Below, in pieces: positions 47,953-57,268 of a DNA stretch of 64,000 bases. Below the pieces are notes generated by a model. That model was not told the DNA's origin, made no database searches, and was given only the letters and a program-made list of their open reading frames with translations. The stretch is taken from the NCBI RefSeq assembly GCF_016722925.1, contig NZ_JAEQNC010000001.1, positions 124,001 to 188,000 on the forward strand, written 5' to 3'. The stretch's first letter is position 1; each line of letters opens with the position of its first letter. The DNA comes from Phytoamicus setariae. GTDB taxonomy: Bacteria > Pseudomonadota > Alphaproteobacteria > Rhizobiales > Rhizobiaceae. The translations under genes were made by a program, and so were the position numbers.

Positions 47953-49218
47953 ATGGGCAATCGTGCCTTTTCATTTCCGCAAGCGCCGGACAGGGCGCGG
48001 GCGCTCGGTGAGATTCATGCTCGCCCATATGTGCTGGTCAATTCACCGCGCGTGATTTTTCAGCTTGCTTTCATGATGGATGGAGGCTCGGGCGTCGACC
48101 ACGCAGTCATGGCCGAAATGTCGCGGCAGCGCGGCGTGACGCCGCCGGGCCGCGATGCCCGCCACCATGCCATGGCCTGGGGCCCCGGTACGCTCCGTTG
48201 GGAGCAGCATACGGAATTTTCGACATGGTTCTGGGACGGGCCGTTGCCGGAGAAATTCGGCGGCGAAGTAACCACCCATCCCTTCGGCGATGGATTTCAG
48301 CCGCCGGGTTCACTGATCTCCGGGATCCGGCTGGAAATCCGACCTGACGACGCTCAGGTGCCGGCGGCGATTGCGGCCTTCGATCCGGCGAGCCTCTGTT
48401 ATAGCGAGGTCAAGGATGGTCAGGCGGTGATTTACACCGACTTTCGCCAGAACGGTGACGGTTTGACCCAGATCCTCGTGGTCGACCGGGGCTTGACGCC
48501 GCTTGGCACCGGTGCCTTGACCCAGCGCCTGCTCGAAATCGAAACCTATCGGACATTGGCAATGCTGGGATTGCCGCTCGCCCAGACCTTGTCGCCGGAA
48601 ATTCGCCGCATCGAGGATGGCCTGACCGGCATCACCCAGCAGATGAAATCCGAGGCACGCGAGGAAGCTGACCGGATGCTTGCCGAGATCACCCGGCTTG
48701 CGGCCGATCTCGAAGCCAATGCGGCGCTGGCGCTTTATCGTTTCGGGGCGTCTCGGGCTTACTACGGCATCGTGCAGGAACGCATCAAGACGCTCAGCGA
48801 GACGGCCATTCCGGGCTTCGAAACGTTGGGATCCTTCCTCGAGCGCCGGTTGGCGCCGGCCATGCGAACCTGCCAGTCGGTGGAGGAGCGCCAGGCCAAC
48901 CTGTCGCGCAAGCTGACGCGTGCCAATGGACTGGTGCGCAGCTGGATCGATGTCGAGCTGGAGCGCCAGAACGGCGCGCTGCTCTCGGCCATGAACCGGC
49001 GTGCGGAAATGCAGCTGCGCCTGCAGCAGACGGTCGAAGGCCTGTCGGTCGCGGCCATTTCCTACTATATCGTCGGGCTGTTCGGCTATCTCGCCAAGGC
49101 TGTCAGCCATGACATCCTGCCGGTTGACCCGGCGGTACTGACAGGCTTTTTCGTGCCTTTCGCCGTCGTCGCCGTGTGGTATGTGGTACGCCGCATCCGC
49201 AAGGGGCACGAAAGCTGA
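47953..49218 (+). CDS. DUF3422 family membrane protein
   Basis: The 421-residue protein begins MGNRAFSFPQAPDRARALGE, then IHARPYVLVNSPR, matching the DUF3422 start. Other conserved parts are HTEFSTWFWDG, GDGLTQILVVDRGLTPLGTG and ETYRTLAMLGLPLAQTLSPE. A helical, probably coiled-coil region (about 225-370) precedes two C-terminal membrane segments (SVAAISYYIVGLFGYLA and VLTGFFVPFAVVAVWYVV), with GLFGYLAKA typical of the family. ATG at 47953 follows an AGGGGGA site; 53 extra upstream codons are not conserved in character. Function unknown. Confidence 0.85.
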   Translation: MGNRAFSFPQAPDRARALGEIHARPYVLVNSPRVIFQLAFMMDGGSGVDHAVMAEMSRQRGVTPPGRDARHHAMAWGPGTLRWEQHTEFSTWFWDGPLPEKFGGEVTTHPFGDGFQPPGSLISGIRLEIRPDDAQVPAAIAAFDPASLCYSEVKDGQAVIYTDFRQNGDGLTQILVVDRGLTPLGTGALTQRLLEIETYRTLAMLGLPLAQTLSPEIRRIEDGLTGITQQMKSEAREEADRMLAEITRLAADLEANAALALYRFGASRAYYGIVQERIKTLSETAIPGFETLGSFLERRLAPAMRTCQSVEERQANLSRKLTRANGLVRSWIDVELERQNGALLSAMNRRAEMQLRLQQTVEGLSVAAISYYIVGLFGYLAKAVSHDILPVDPAVLTGFFVPFAVVAVWYVVRRIRKGHES

Positions 49219-49239
49219 GCGCGAACAAGGACGGACCGA

Positions 49240-50649
49240 ATGGCAAGGCAGGTGAAGGCGAGGCTTGACGCCAAGGGGCTGAGCAACCTCGGCCTGGAAA
49301 AGCTTGTCGAAATCCTACTTGAGGAATCCGTCGCCAACAAGTCGCTCAAGGCTCGCCTGCAGGCAGCCCTTGCCGGAACATCAGGCCCCGAGGAAATCAC
49401 CCGCCTGATCGACAAGCGGCTCGATGCGCTGGAGACGGCAAAAACGTCGATCAACAGTACCCGCGCCCGCGATCTTGCTGTCGAACTATCGGGGCTGATG
49501 CGCAACATCCAGTCCGAGCTCGGCGGTGTCGATGCCTTTGCCGCGTTCGAGCGGCTGATGCGGCTGGCGGCATTGCGCCTTCGCATCGAACACCGGCTCA
49601 AATCCGACAGCGCCCGTCTGGCGAAGGTCTTTTCCGAAGTGGAGCTTGTGCTTGCGGAACTGCTGCCGACCCTTCCGGAAGCGGCGCAGGAAAATGCGGT
49701 GGCGATGCTGGAAAGCGATCGCAAGCGCGACCGCTATGGCGAGCGGTTCGAGTTTTTCGCCACGGCCCTTTGTGGCATAGGAAAATCCGCCGCCGATCGT
49801 TGGCAAGCGATCCTCGAAGGTCAGATCAAGGCAGGTGAGCCCGGACGCTTCGTCTCACGCCTGCTGCAACGGCTGTTTCTCCACCGAGGCGACCTCGATG
49901 CCTATATAAGCCTCGAGAAGGCCAAGCCGGATCACAGCCAGGACAGCTACGCCATTGCCGGTATGCTGCACAAGGCCGGACGGTATGCCGAAGCGCTCGA
50001 CTGGGTTCGCAAGAAGATCGCCGCCATTCGCATCCTGCCGGTCAACGGCATCGCCACCAAGGTCGGCCAGGACTATCAGGCGCGCGAGCGCAAGCTGCTG
50101 GAGGCCGATATTCTCGATGCGATGAAGGAGCGGAGCGAGGCACAGGCACTGCGCTGGAAGGTTTTCCTCGATACGTTCGATGCGGATGTGCTGCGGAAAT
50201 ATATCTCGAAGCTCGATGATTTTGCCGAATTCGATGAGCTCGACAAGGCTTTTGCCGCCGTGCTGGAGAGCGAGCATATCTACGAGGCGCTGCTATTCCT
50301 GATCGAATGGCCCAAGCGTGACGTAGCTGCCACACATGTGATGGCACATGCAAAGAAGTGGGATGCCCGCAATCACGATCTGCTTGTGGCGGCGGCTTCG
50401 GCTCTTTCCGAGGATCAGCCGCTGGCGGCAACAGTGCTGTTCAGGATACTGCTCAACCACATTCTCGATCGCGCGCCGATCGCAGCTTATCCACTTGCCG
50501 TTGGATATTTCGAGGCACTTATCGCGCTGGCGCCTGAGATCGAAGGCGATCCTCGCCTTGAGAGCCACCCGTCATTTCTTGCCGGAATTCGCAGTCGCCA
50601 CGCCAAGAAGTATGCATTCTGGCAGATGGTAGACCGGCGGAATTTCTGA
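49240..50649 (+). CDS. DUF6880-like helical repeat protein
   Basis: The 469-residue soluble protein is almost fully alpha-helical. Residues 1-70 (GLSNLGLEKLVEILLEESVA, NKSLKARLQAALAG) look like the family start, and later parts (RYAEALDWVRKK, ARKLLEADILDAM-like, IYEALLFLIEWPKRDVAATH) suggest TPR-type helical hairpins. It ends FLAGIRSRHAKKYAFWQMVD. AAGGA precedes the ATG, and it lies 21 bases after the DUF3422 gene, so they are likely co-transcribed. I assign the DUF from memory of its length and start. Function unknown. Confidence 0.65.
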   Translation: MARQVKARLDAKGLSNLGLEKLVEILLEESVANKSLKARLQAALAGTSGPEEITRLIDKRLDALETAKTSINSTRARDLAVELSGLMRNIQSELGGVDAFAAFERLMRLAALRLRIEHRLKSDSARLAKVFSEVELVLAELLPTLPEAAQENAVAMLESDRKRDRYGERFEFFATALCGIGKSAADRWQAILEGQIKAGEPGRFVSRLLQRLFLHRGDLDAYISLEKAKPDHSQDSYAIAGMLHKAGRYAEALDWVRKKIAAIRILPVNGIATKVGQDYQARERKLLEADILDAMKERSEAQALRWKVFLDTFDADVLRKYISKLDDFAEFDELDKAFAAVLESEHIYEALLFLIEWPKRDVAATHVMAHAKKWDARNHDLLVAAASALSEDQPLAATVLFRILLNHILDRAPIAAYPLAVGYFEALIALAPEIEGDPRLESHPSFLAGIRSRHAKKYAFWQMVDRRNF

Positions 50650-50675
50650 CCCGATGCCTGCCAAGGCGCAATGCC

Positions 50676-51572
50676 CTAAAGATCCCAGTAAGGGGTCGGC
50701 CCGTAGAGGTCGGCGAGAAAGTCGATGAAAACCCGCACCTTGGCGGGCAGATATTGCCGCGAAGGATAAAGAGCATAGAGCCCGACCTTCGACGATCCCG
50801 CCAGTTGCGGCAGCACGCGCACGAGATTGCCGGATCGCAACTCGGCACCGACGTCCCAGGTGGATCGCAGTGCGATGCCCAGACCGGCCAAAACCGTCTC
50901 GCGGATCACTTCGCTGGAATTGGTGGCGAGTGGTCCTTCCGGTTTCAAGGAGATTGGACCGTCCGGCCCAATCAGATTCCAGTGGGCATTGTTGTGGGCC
51001 GGAATGCAGGCGTGTTTGTCGAGGTCGGCGATCGTCTTGGGCACGCCGCGGGCGACGACATAATCCGCGCTTGCGCAAAGCACACGCTTCACCGGTGCAA
51101 GCCGTCGCGCCACCAGACTGGAATCTTCAAGATCGGCGATGCGGATCGCGACATCCAGCCCTTCTGCAACGAGATCCTGGAATTTGTCGGTGAGGATAAG
51201 CTGCACCTTCAGGTCGGGATAGAGATCGAAGAAGGATTTCAGATGGGGGGCGATATGCATCCGCCCGAACGAGGTGGGGGCGGAGATCTTGAGCCGCCCG
51301 CGCACCTCGCCCGATTTGCCCGAGATGAAGGCTTCGGCATCTTCGAGCCCCGCAAGTGCGGCCACGACGCGCGCGTGAAAGCCTTCGCCGGCTTCCGTCA
51401 GCGAAATGTGGCGCGTCGTGCGTTGGAAAAGTCGCGTGCCGAGCCGCTCTTCCAGACGCTTGATGCGCTTGGAAATGATGGCCGGCTGCAAACCCAGTTC
51501 CCGGCCCGCCGCCGACATCGAGCCGCTCGCCACCACGCGGGCGAAGATTTCCAGGTCCGCCAGATTTGCCAT
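50676..51572 (-). CDS. LysR-family transcriptional regulator
   Basis: This 298-residue regulator has the helix-turn-helix at residues 1-60 (LEIFARVVASGSMSAAGREL, then GLQPAIISKRIKRLEERLGT) and a periplasmic-binding-like effector domain (GRLKISAPTSFGRMHIAPHL, DVAIRIADLEDSSLVARRLA). It is convergent with the DUF6880 gene and divergent from glcD, with 162 bases between starts, so glcDEF may be a target. It is of the CrgA-like group common in proteobacteria; the effector cannot be read. Confidence 0.9.
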   Translation of the reverse strand: MANLADLEIFARVVASGSMSAAGRELGLQPAIISKRIKRLEERLGTRLFQRTTRHISLTEAGEGFHARVVAALAGLEDAEAFISGKSGEVRGRLKISAPTSFGRMHIAPHLKSFFDLYPDLKVQLILTDKFQDLVAEGLDVAIRIADLEDSSLVARRLAPVKRVLCASADYVVARGVPKTIADLDKHACIPAHNNAHWNLIGPDGPISLKPEGPLATNSSEVIRETVLAGLGIALRSTWDVGAELRSGNLVRVLPQLAGSSKVGLYALYPSRQYLPAKVRVFIDFLADLYGPTPYWDL

Positions 51573-51734
51573 GCTCTTCCTTGCTCGTTCGCGGTATAAT
51601 CCATGCCGATTTGTTCCTGATCATGCAAGAGTGTTTGCCGTTGAAAAAGGACGGACAGCAACGTTCAAGGCGATATAATCATTGACGAAACGGGGCCGAT
51701 CAGGAAACTGGTGTCAGGTCGAGGAGGCTGGATC

Positions 51735-53174
51735 ATGGAACAATCATTGGCATTTCTGCCGCCCGACAGCAGAATACTGGCCCGCCGGGATACCATCGTC
51801 GCCGACCTCGTGGATCTGATCGGTCGCGAGGGCATCGTCTCGGATCCGTTTGAGCTCGTTCCCTTCGAAACCGACGGTTTCATTGCCTGTCGCAACCTGC
51901 CGCTGGCGGTGGCGCTGCCGCGCACCACAGCTGAAGTCTCTGAACTGATGAAATACTGCGCACGATATGACATTCCCGTCATTCCGCGTGGCGCCGGCAC
52001 TTCGCTTTCCGGCGGCGCGATCCCGCAGGAGGATGCGCTGGTGATTGCGCTCACCCGCATGAACCGTATCCTGGAGGTGGATTTCGAAAACCGCGCTGCG
52101 GTCGTTCAGGCCGGTGTCACCAATCTATCGATCTCCGATGCGGTTGGTGCGGATGGCTTTTTCTATGCACCGGATCCAAGCTCCCAGCTTGCCTGCACCA
52201 TCGGTGGCAATATCGGCATGAATTCGGGCGGCGCCCATTGCCTGAAATACGGCGTCACCACCAACAACCTGATGGGCGTCAAACTTGTGTTATTCGACGG
52301 CACCGTCATCGAACTCGGCGGCAAGGCACTGGATGCGGGCGGGCTGGATCTGATGGGTGTCGTGTGTGGCTCTGAAGGCCAGCTCGGTATCGTTACCGAG
52401 GCAACCGTTCGCCTGCTCGCCAAACCGGAAGGTGCGCGACCCGTGCTGTTCGGCTTCGAGACAGCCGAAGGTGCCAGCGCCTGCGTTTCCGAAATCATCG
52501 GCTCCGGCCTGATCCCGGTTGCCATCGAATTCATGGACAAGCCGGCCATCGAGATCTGCGAGGCTTTTGCGCATGCCGGCTATCCGATGGATGTCGAGGC
52601 GCTGTTGATCGTCGAGGTCGAAGGGTCAGAGACCGAGATGGACCGGATGCTGCAGCACATCATCAGCATCGCCCGGCGGCATGGCGTCAAGGCGGTGAAG
52701 GAGAGCCAGTCGGCCATGGAAGCTGCCGCGATCTGGAAGGGACGCAAATCGGCGTTCGGAGCCACCGGCCGCATCGCCGACTACATCTGCATGGATGGCA
52801 CGGTGCCATTGTCCGAGCTCACCAATGTGCTCAAGGGTACCTACGACATCTGCGCTCACTATGGATTGCGGGTCGCCAATGTCTTCCATGCCGGCGACGG
52901 CAACATGCATCCATTGATCCTCTACAACATCAACGATCCCGAGCAATCGGCTGCGGCCGAAGCTGCCGGCAATGACATTCTCAAGCTCTGCGTCGATCAC
53001 GGCGGCTGCCTGACCGGCGAACATGGCGTTGGCATCGAAAAGCGCGACCTGATGCGACACCAGTACAAGGAAGCCGACCTCGCCCAGCAGATGCGCCTGC
53101 GCGCGGCTTTCGACCCGAAATGGATTCTCAATCCATCCAAGGTGTTTCCTCTGGAAGGACGGACTGCGGCATGA
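51735..53174 (+). CDS. glcD: Glycolate oxidase subunit GlcD (FAD-linked)
   Basis: The 479-residue FAD-binding subunit oxidises glycolate (or D-lactate) to glyoxylate. The PCMH-type FAD domain shows IPVIPRGAGTSLSGGAIPQE, FYAPDPSSQLACTIGGNIGM and GVVCGSEGQLGIVTEATVRL. The C-terminal substrate domain has ANVFHAGDGNMHPLILYNI, with a metal-type His pair, and GGCLTGEHGVGIEKRDL. ATG at 51735 follows GAGGAGG. It is the first gene of glcDEF; the next gene is 178 bases away because a RIME-like element lies between them. Confidence 0.95.
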   Translation: MEQSLAFLPPDSRILARRDTIVADLVDLIGREGIVSDPFELVPFETDGFIACRNLPLAVALPRTTAEVSELMKYCARYDIPVIPRGAGTSLSGGAIPQEDALVIALTRMNRILEVDFENRAAVVQAGVTNLSISDAVGADGFFYAPDPSSQLACTIGGNIGMNSGGAHCLKYGVTTNNLMGVKLVLFDGTVIELGGKALDAGGLDLMGVVCGSEGQLGIVTEATVRLLAKPEGARPVLFGFETAEGASACVSEIIGSGLIPVAIEFMDKPAIEICEAFAHAGYPMDVEALLIVEVEGSETEMDRMLQHIISIARRHGVKAVKESQSAMEAAAIWKGRKSAFGATGRIADYICMDGTVPLSELTNVLKGTYDICAHYGLRVANVFHAGDGNMHPLILYNINDPEQSAAAEAAGNDILKLCVDHGGCLTGEHGVGIEKRDLMRHQYKEADLAQQMRLRAAFDPKWILNPSKVFPLEGRTAA

Positions 53175-53191
53175 ACGAATGTTCCATGGCT

Positions 53192-53345
53192 CACCCCCCT
53201 CTGCCCTGCCTGATATCTCCCCCTCAAGGGGGGAGATCGGATGTGGCGCTCGCCTGCCATAGTCGCGGCGTCGTGGAGGATGACGGCGAAGATGGAATCC
53301 AATCTCCCCCCTTGAGGGGGAGATGCCCGGCAGGGCAGAGGTGGG
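53192..53345. repeat. RIME1-like intergenic palindromic element
   Basis: The left end CACCCCCCTCTGCCCTGCC and the right end GGCAGGGCAGAGGTGGG are inverted copies, and inside them lie CTCCCCCTCAAGGGGGGAG and its mirror CTCCCCCCTTGAGGGGGAG. A 154-base unit with such nested palindromes and these end sequences is the RIME type seen in many copies between rhizobial genes. It separates glcD from glcE. Confidence 0.8.
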
Positions 53346-53352
53346 TACTGCA

Positions 53353-54546
53353 ATGCTGACGCCCCGATCAGAATCCGAAGCCATCGACATCATCCGCGCT
53401 GCATCTGCCGCTGGTACGACGCTGGAAATCGTCGGTGGCGGCACCCGGCGCGGCCTCGGCAATCTTGTCGAGACGCAGGAAAAACTGTCGTCTTCGGCAC
53501 TTACCGGCATTGCCGCCTATAATCCGGCCGAGATGGTGATGACGGCACGGGCTGGAACGCCACTCTCGATCATCACAGCTGCGCTCGATGAAAACCGGCA
53601 CATGCTGGCCTTCGAGCCGCCGGATTATCGCGGCATCTATGGCTCAGAGGGCGAGCCAACGATTGGTGGGCTGTTTGCCGGCAATTTCTCCGGCCCACGC
53701 CGTTTCCAGTCGGGTGCGGCGCGCGACCACCTGCTCGGCGTTCGCTTCATCAATGGCTTTGGTGAAGCTGTCAGTGCGGGCGGCCGGGTGATGAAGAACG
53801 TTACCGGTCTCGATCTGGTCAAGCTGATGGCCGGTTCGTTCGGCACTCTGGGCTTCATGACCGAACTGACCTTCAAGGTCCTGCCTCGCCCCGAAACGGC
53901 GGTAACCGTCGTGCTGTCCGGCCTCCATGACGAGGATGCGAGCTGGGCGATGTCGCATGCCCTGTCCAAATCCGTCGAGGTAACCGGGGCCGCGTATCTG
54001 CCGGAAAGCTGCAAGTGGCAGTTTCTTGCAAGCCAGCTGCCCGAGGGGCCCGCGACCCTGCTCAGGCTGGAAGGGTTGGCCTTCTCGGTCGAAGAGCGTC
54101 TTGCGAGACTGAAGTCGGCCTTCCCCAGTGCCACGCTCTCCGTGCTCGACAAGGATGAAAGCGCCACGCTCTGGCAGGAAATCCGGGATGTGAAGCCGTT
54201 TTTTGCCGATGGTCGCCCGCGGCCGCTGTGGAAGGTTTCCGTCGCGCCCAATGCTGGCCATCAGTTGCTCTCGGCGTTGCGCATGCAGACCGGCGTCGAT
54301 GGATACTACGACTGGCAGGGTGGGCTCTTGTGGCTCAGGATGGAGGCCGAACCGGAAGCGGACATGCTGCGGGCAGGCATCAAGCACTTTGGCGGCGGCC
54401 ACGCCACGCTGATGCGCGCGACCGACGACCAGCGCCGCTCCATCGCGGTCTTCGAGCCGCAAGCGCCAGCAGTGGCCGCGCTCAGCGCACGCATCCGCGA
54501 AAAGTTCGACCCCGCCGGCATCTTCAATCCAGGGCGGATGGGATAA
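53353..54546 (+). CDS. glcE: Glycolate oxidase subunit GlcE (FAD-binding)
   Basis: This second flavin subunit of glycolate oxidase has 397 residues. The FAD domain shows TTLEIVGGGTRRGLGN, PAEMVMTARAGTPLSIITAA, IGGLFAGNFSGPRRFQSGAA and GRVMKNVTGLDLVKLMAGSF, then GTLGFMTELTFKVLPRPE. It ends KFDPAGIFNPGRMG, the normal end of the family. ATG at 53353 lies seven bases after the RIME-like element, whose last bases (GAGGTGGG) act as its only visible ribosome site. A frame starting at 53323 begins inside the repeat and is rejected. Confidence 0.93.
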   Translation: MLTPRSESEAIDIIRAASAAGTTLEIVGGGTRRGLGNLVETQEKLSSSALTGIAAYNPAEMVMTARAGTPLSIITAALDENRHMLAFEPPDYRGIYGSEGEPTIGGLFAGNFSGPRRFQSGAARDHLLGVRFINGFGEAVSAGGRVMKNVTGLDLVKLMAGSFGTLGFMTELTFKVLPRPETAVTVVLSGLHDEDASWAMSHALSKSVEVTGAAYLPESCKWQFLASQLPEGPATLLRLEGLAFSVEERLARLKSAFPSATLSVLDKDESATLWQEIRDVKPFFADGRPRPLWKVSVAPNAGHQLLSALRMQTGVDGYYDWQGGLLWLRMEAEPEADMLRAGIKHFGGGHATLMRATDDQRRSIAVFEPQAPAVAALSARIREKFDPAGIFNPGRMG

Positions 54547-54549
54547 GAC

Positions 54550-55848
54550 ATGCAGACCAATTTCTCCCCGGCCCAGCTTGCCGACCCGAAGATTGCAGAA
54601 GCCGAGAGCATCGTGCGCAAATGCGTCCATTGCGGTTTCTGCACGGCCACTTGTCCCACCTATGTGACGCTCGGCAATGAGCTCGACAGTCCGCGCGGCC
54701 GCATTTACCTGATCAAGGACATGCTGGAGAACGACCGACCTGCGGACGAAAAGGTTGCGCTGCATGTCGACCGCTGTCTTTCGTGCCTTGCCTGCACGAC
54801 GACCTGCCCGTCGGGTGTCGATTACATGCACCTGATCGATCACGCTCGCGTGCATGTGGAGAATACCTACAAACGGCCGTTGATGGTGCGTATCCAGCGG
54901 GCATTGCTTGGCTATTTCATCCCGTCGCCGTCGCGCTTTCGCTTCGCCATGACGCTTGCAAAACTGGGCAGGCCATTCGCTGGTGTCTTGAAGCGCGTCC
55001 CCGCGCTCCGAGCTTTTGGCGCCATGCTGGATCTCGCACCGACTGCGCTGCCGCCAAAGTCGCGTTTCGCCGAGCCGGGCACTTTTGCCGCCAAAGGCCA
55101 GCGGAAACAGCGTGTGGCCATGCTGACGGGGTGCGTCCAGCCGGTGATCGATCCTGGCATCAACCAGGCATCGATCGAGCTGCTGAACAGGTTGGGGGTC
55201 GAAGTCGTGCTGCCGAAGGGCGAGGCCTGTTGCGGCTCTCTCCGCCATCACATGGGCCACGAGGACGCAGCGCTCGCGTCCGCCCGCAACAACATCGACC
55301 GATGGATTGCCGAGATGGATGGCGATGGCCTGGATGCGATCGTCATCACCGCGTCCGGTTGCGGCAACACCATCAAGGACTATGGTCACATGTTCCGTCA
55401 CGATCCCGCTTATGCGGAGAAGGCCAGGCGGGTTTCCGCCATCACCCGCGACGTGACTGAGTATCTCGACCGGCTCAATATGCCCGAGCAGTCCTCGAAA
55501 GGCATGGTCGTCGCCTATCATTCGGCCTGCTCTCTGCAACATGGCCAGAAGATTACGGTCCAGCCGAAGGCGCTGTTGCGCAAGGCAGGTTATACCGTTC
55601 GCGAGCCTGCCGAGGGTCATCTCTGCTGTGGTTCGGCCGGCACCTACAACATGCTGCAATCGGAGATTTCCGAGCAGCTCAAGGCGCGCAAGGTCAAGAA
55701 CCTTTCAGCCCTGAAGCCGGATGTGATCGCCACCGGCAATATCGGCTGCATCACACAGATCGGCACGGCAATGGAAACGCCCGTGTTGCATACGGTCGAG
55801 CTGCTGAACTGGGCCTATGGCGGCGCCAAGCCGGCGGCGCTGAAATAA
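54550..55848 (+). CDS. glcF: Glycolate oxidase iron-sulfur subunit GlcF
   Basis: This 432-residue subunit carries electrons from the flavin subunits to the quinone pool. Two 4Fe-4S sites are CVHCGFCTATCP and CLSCLACTTTCP (residues about 25-90). Two cysteine-rich CCG domains follow with GEACCGSLRHHMGH and GHLCCGSAGTYN, and a third Cys motif in SACSLQHGQKI. All metal ligands are present. It starts three bases after glcE, so the two are coupled. Confidence 0.96.
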   Translation: MQTNFSPAQLADPKIAEAESIVRKCVHCGFCTATCPTYVTLGNELDSPRGRIYLIKDMLENDRPADEKVALHVDRCLSCLACTTTCPSGVDYMHLIDHARVHVENTYKRPLMVRIQRALLGYFIPSPSRFRFAMTLAKLGRPFAGVLKRVPALRAFGAMLDLAPTALPPKSRFAEPGTFAAKGQRKQRVAMLTGCVQPVIDPGINQASIELLNRLGVEVVLPKGEACCGSLRHHMGHEDAALASARNNIDRWIAEMDGDGLDAIVITASGCGNTIKDYGHMFRHDPAYAEKARRVSAITRDVTEYLDRLNMPEQSSKGMVVAYHSACSLQHGQKITVQPKALLRKAGYTVREPAEGHLCCGSAGTYNMLQSEISEQLKARKVKNLSALKPDVIATGNIGCITQIGTAMETPVLHTVELLNWAYGGAKPAALK

Positions 55849-55901
55849 ATGACGACGGTTGTCCGTCTCCAGTGAAGTGCATCTGAAGACAGGACATATC
55901 C

Positions 55902-56366
55902 ATGAAATCGCAATTGCAATACGCCGCTGCAGCATTTGCCATCGCCTTCCTGCCGACATCGGCATCGGCCACGGGCGGGCTGAACTGCGGCATCCATGAC
56001 GCCAATCTCGATTTTGAGTTCGAAGCGCTCTACAATTATGCCGGCACCAGTCCGCTTATGCAGATCCGCGGCGAGTTCGCAGCGAAGAGCCCCAAAGCCT
56101 ATCCGACGCTGAAGAAATTTCCAATCGAGCGCGGAGACTTGATCCAGCAATGGTTCGAGGCCAAGGATCTCAAGCTGCAATTCTACCGCGAGACCACCGG
56201 TGATAACGTTCCGCATGCAGCCGTCAAGCTGACGATCGAAGCGGTCTCGGGCGACGATGAAATCGGCTATGAAGGAAACTACACGCTCGTCGTCACGCCT
56301 GCGGTGGCAGACAGCGAAAGCGAATTGATCACCTTGAACGGCAAGGTCGGCTGTTCGGCTGGTTGA
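55902..56366 (+). CDS. Exported hypothetical protein
   Basis: The 154-residue protein has a signal peptide (LQYAAAAFAIAFLPTSASA). The mature part has two Cys, one near each end (GGLNCGIHD and KVGCSAG), that probably pair, and alternating polar beta-type strands (LDFEFEALYNYAG, LKLQFYRETTG, AVKLTIEAVSG). The pattern resembles small periplasmic proteins conserved in Rhizobiaceae near glcF; I do not recognise a named family. Confidence 0.7.
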   Translation: MKSQLQYAAAAFAIAFLPTSASATGGLNCGIHDANLDFEFEALYNYAGTSPLMQIRGEFAAKSPKAYPTLKKFPIERGDLIQQWFEAKDLKLQFYRETTGDNVPHAAVKLTIEAVSGDDEIGYEGNYTLVVTPAVADSESELITLNGKVGCSAG

Positions 56367-56850
56367 CGAGCTGTGTAGAAACGCACGTCTTTGCCTGGCG
56401 TCGTTGCAGGCAGCCAAACCGGCGGCGCATGGCAAATCAAAAAACTTGAAAAAATCTGGATTAGGGCTGATAATTCATGCAGGAAAATAGTCCTGCCATG
56501 ACGCCCTCGGGCTGAAAGTTGAGCGAATAGGCTTAATGAGCGATCCGCTCGGCGGATTTCGAGACCACGTACATTCCCGGACTATCGAAGAACTGAGTGT
56601 CAGAGACGTTCATGAATCGGCAGAGGCTATCGGATGCCGAAGTTCTGAACGTTTCGGCTCGGGTGCATATTCGGCCTACAAGAGTGTTTCCAGGAGGGTC
56701 ACGTCTGGAGGTTTGCCGTCAACCGGCACCACCAGTTCTGGGAGCAGCGGTGAGACGCTTTGGGCGCATAGAAGGTCTCCGCGGATGAATTGAAAGTCCG
56801 AGCCGAAGGAAATCAGTAACAAGATCAAACTGTTCCTTAGGAGAACTGCG
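56367..56850. other. Intergenic stretch before the Gly-rich protein
   Basis: I see no supported gene in these 484 bases. A frame at 56536-56793 has no ribosome site and no signal, motif or protein-like composition. A short CAGGAAAATAGTCCTG inverted repeat near 56480 is the only local structure. Confidence 0.5.
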
Positions 56851-57183
56851 ATGAAAAAAATCGCAATCGCTGTCTTGGTCAGTATTTTCGCTATGCTGTC
56901 GTTCGTTCCGAGCGCGGATGCCGGTCGGCGCGGTAACCCGGGTTTCAATAATGGCTGGAACAACAATCGCGGTCATGGTGGGCACTGTGGCAGGCATTGT
57001 GGCTGGCACGGTGGCTATTGGCGCGGCGGCTACTGGGGTGGTGGTTATTGGGGCGGCGGCTATTGGGGTGGTGCCTACTATGATCCCTATGTCGGCTATA
57101 ATGACTATTGCTTCATTAGGAAGGTCCGCCGGTATGATCAGTGGGGCAACGCCTATATCAAGCGTGTCCGAGTCTGCCGCTGA
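56851..57183 (+). CDS. Small exported Gly/Trp/Tyr-rich protein
   Basis: The 110-residue protein has a signal peptide (KKIAIAVLVSIFAMLSFVPS, then ADAG). A His/Gly/Asn part (NNGWNNNRGHGGHCGRHCGW) is followed by tandem GGYWG units and then by a Cys/Arg-rich end with DYCFIRKVRRYDQWGNAYIK. The C-terminal block with two Cys looks like other small exported rhizobial proteins. The ATG follows AGGAG at a proper distance. His and Cys could bind metal, which is inference. Function unknown. Confidence 0.75.
   Translation: MKKIAIAVLVSIFAMLSFVPSADAGRRGNPGFNNGWNNNRGHGGHCGRHCGWHGGYWRGGYWGGGYWGGGYWGGAYYDPYVGYNDYCFIRKVRRYDQWGNAYIKRVRVCR
57010..57078 (+). repeat. Tandem 15-base coding repeats (GGYWG units)
   Basis: Four to five imperfect copies of a 15-18-base unit GGCGGCTATTGGGG(T/C) encode successive GYWRG and GYWGG blocks. 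They differ mostly at third positions. Confidence 0.7.
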
Positions 57184-57221
57184 TCGCCCGATGTGAAACC
57201 GGGGCGCCTAGACCCGATCAC

Positions 57222-57243
57222 GGCTGAGGGATTTCCCTCAGCC
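57222..57243. terminator. Stem-loop between convergent genes
   Basis: GGCTGAGGG and CCCTCAGCC form a nine-base perfect stem around ATTT. It lies between the Gly-rich protein gene and the convergent outer-membrane gene and has no long T run. Confidence 0.6.
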
Positions 57244-57268
57244 TGTGAAACTCCACGTCACATTCAAA

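Noticed and set aside
53192-53345. Insertion sequence or CRISPR-like repeat between glcD and glcE
   Set aside because: It has no transposase, target duplication or regularly spaced units; nested palindromes fit a RIME element.
53644-55659. 671-codon frame opposite glcE and glcF
   Set aside because: It covers two genes with clear flavin and iron-sulfur motifs on the other strand and crosses their boundary.
56536-56793. Possible 85-codon gene upstream of the Gly-rich protein
   Set aside because: There is no ribosome site, signal peptide or motif, and the residues are those of random high-GC sequence.
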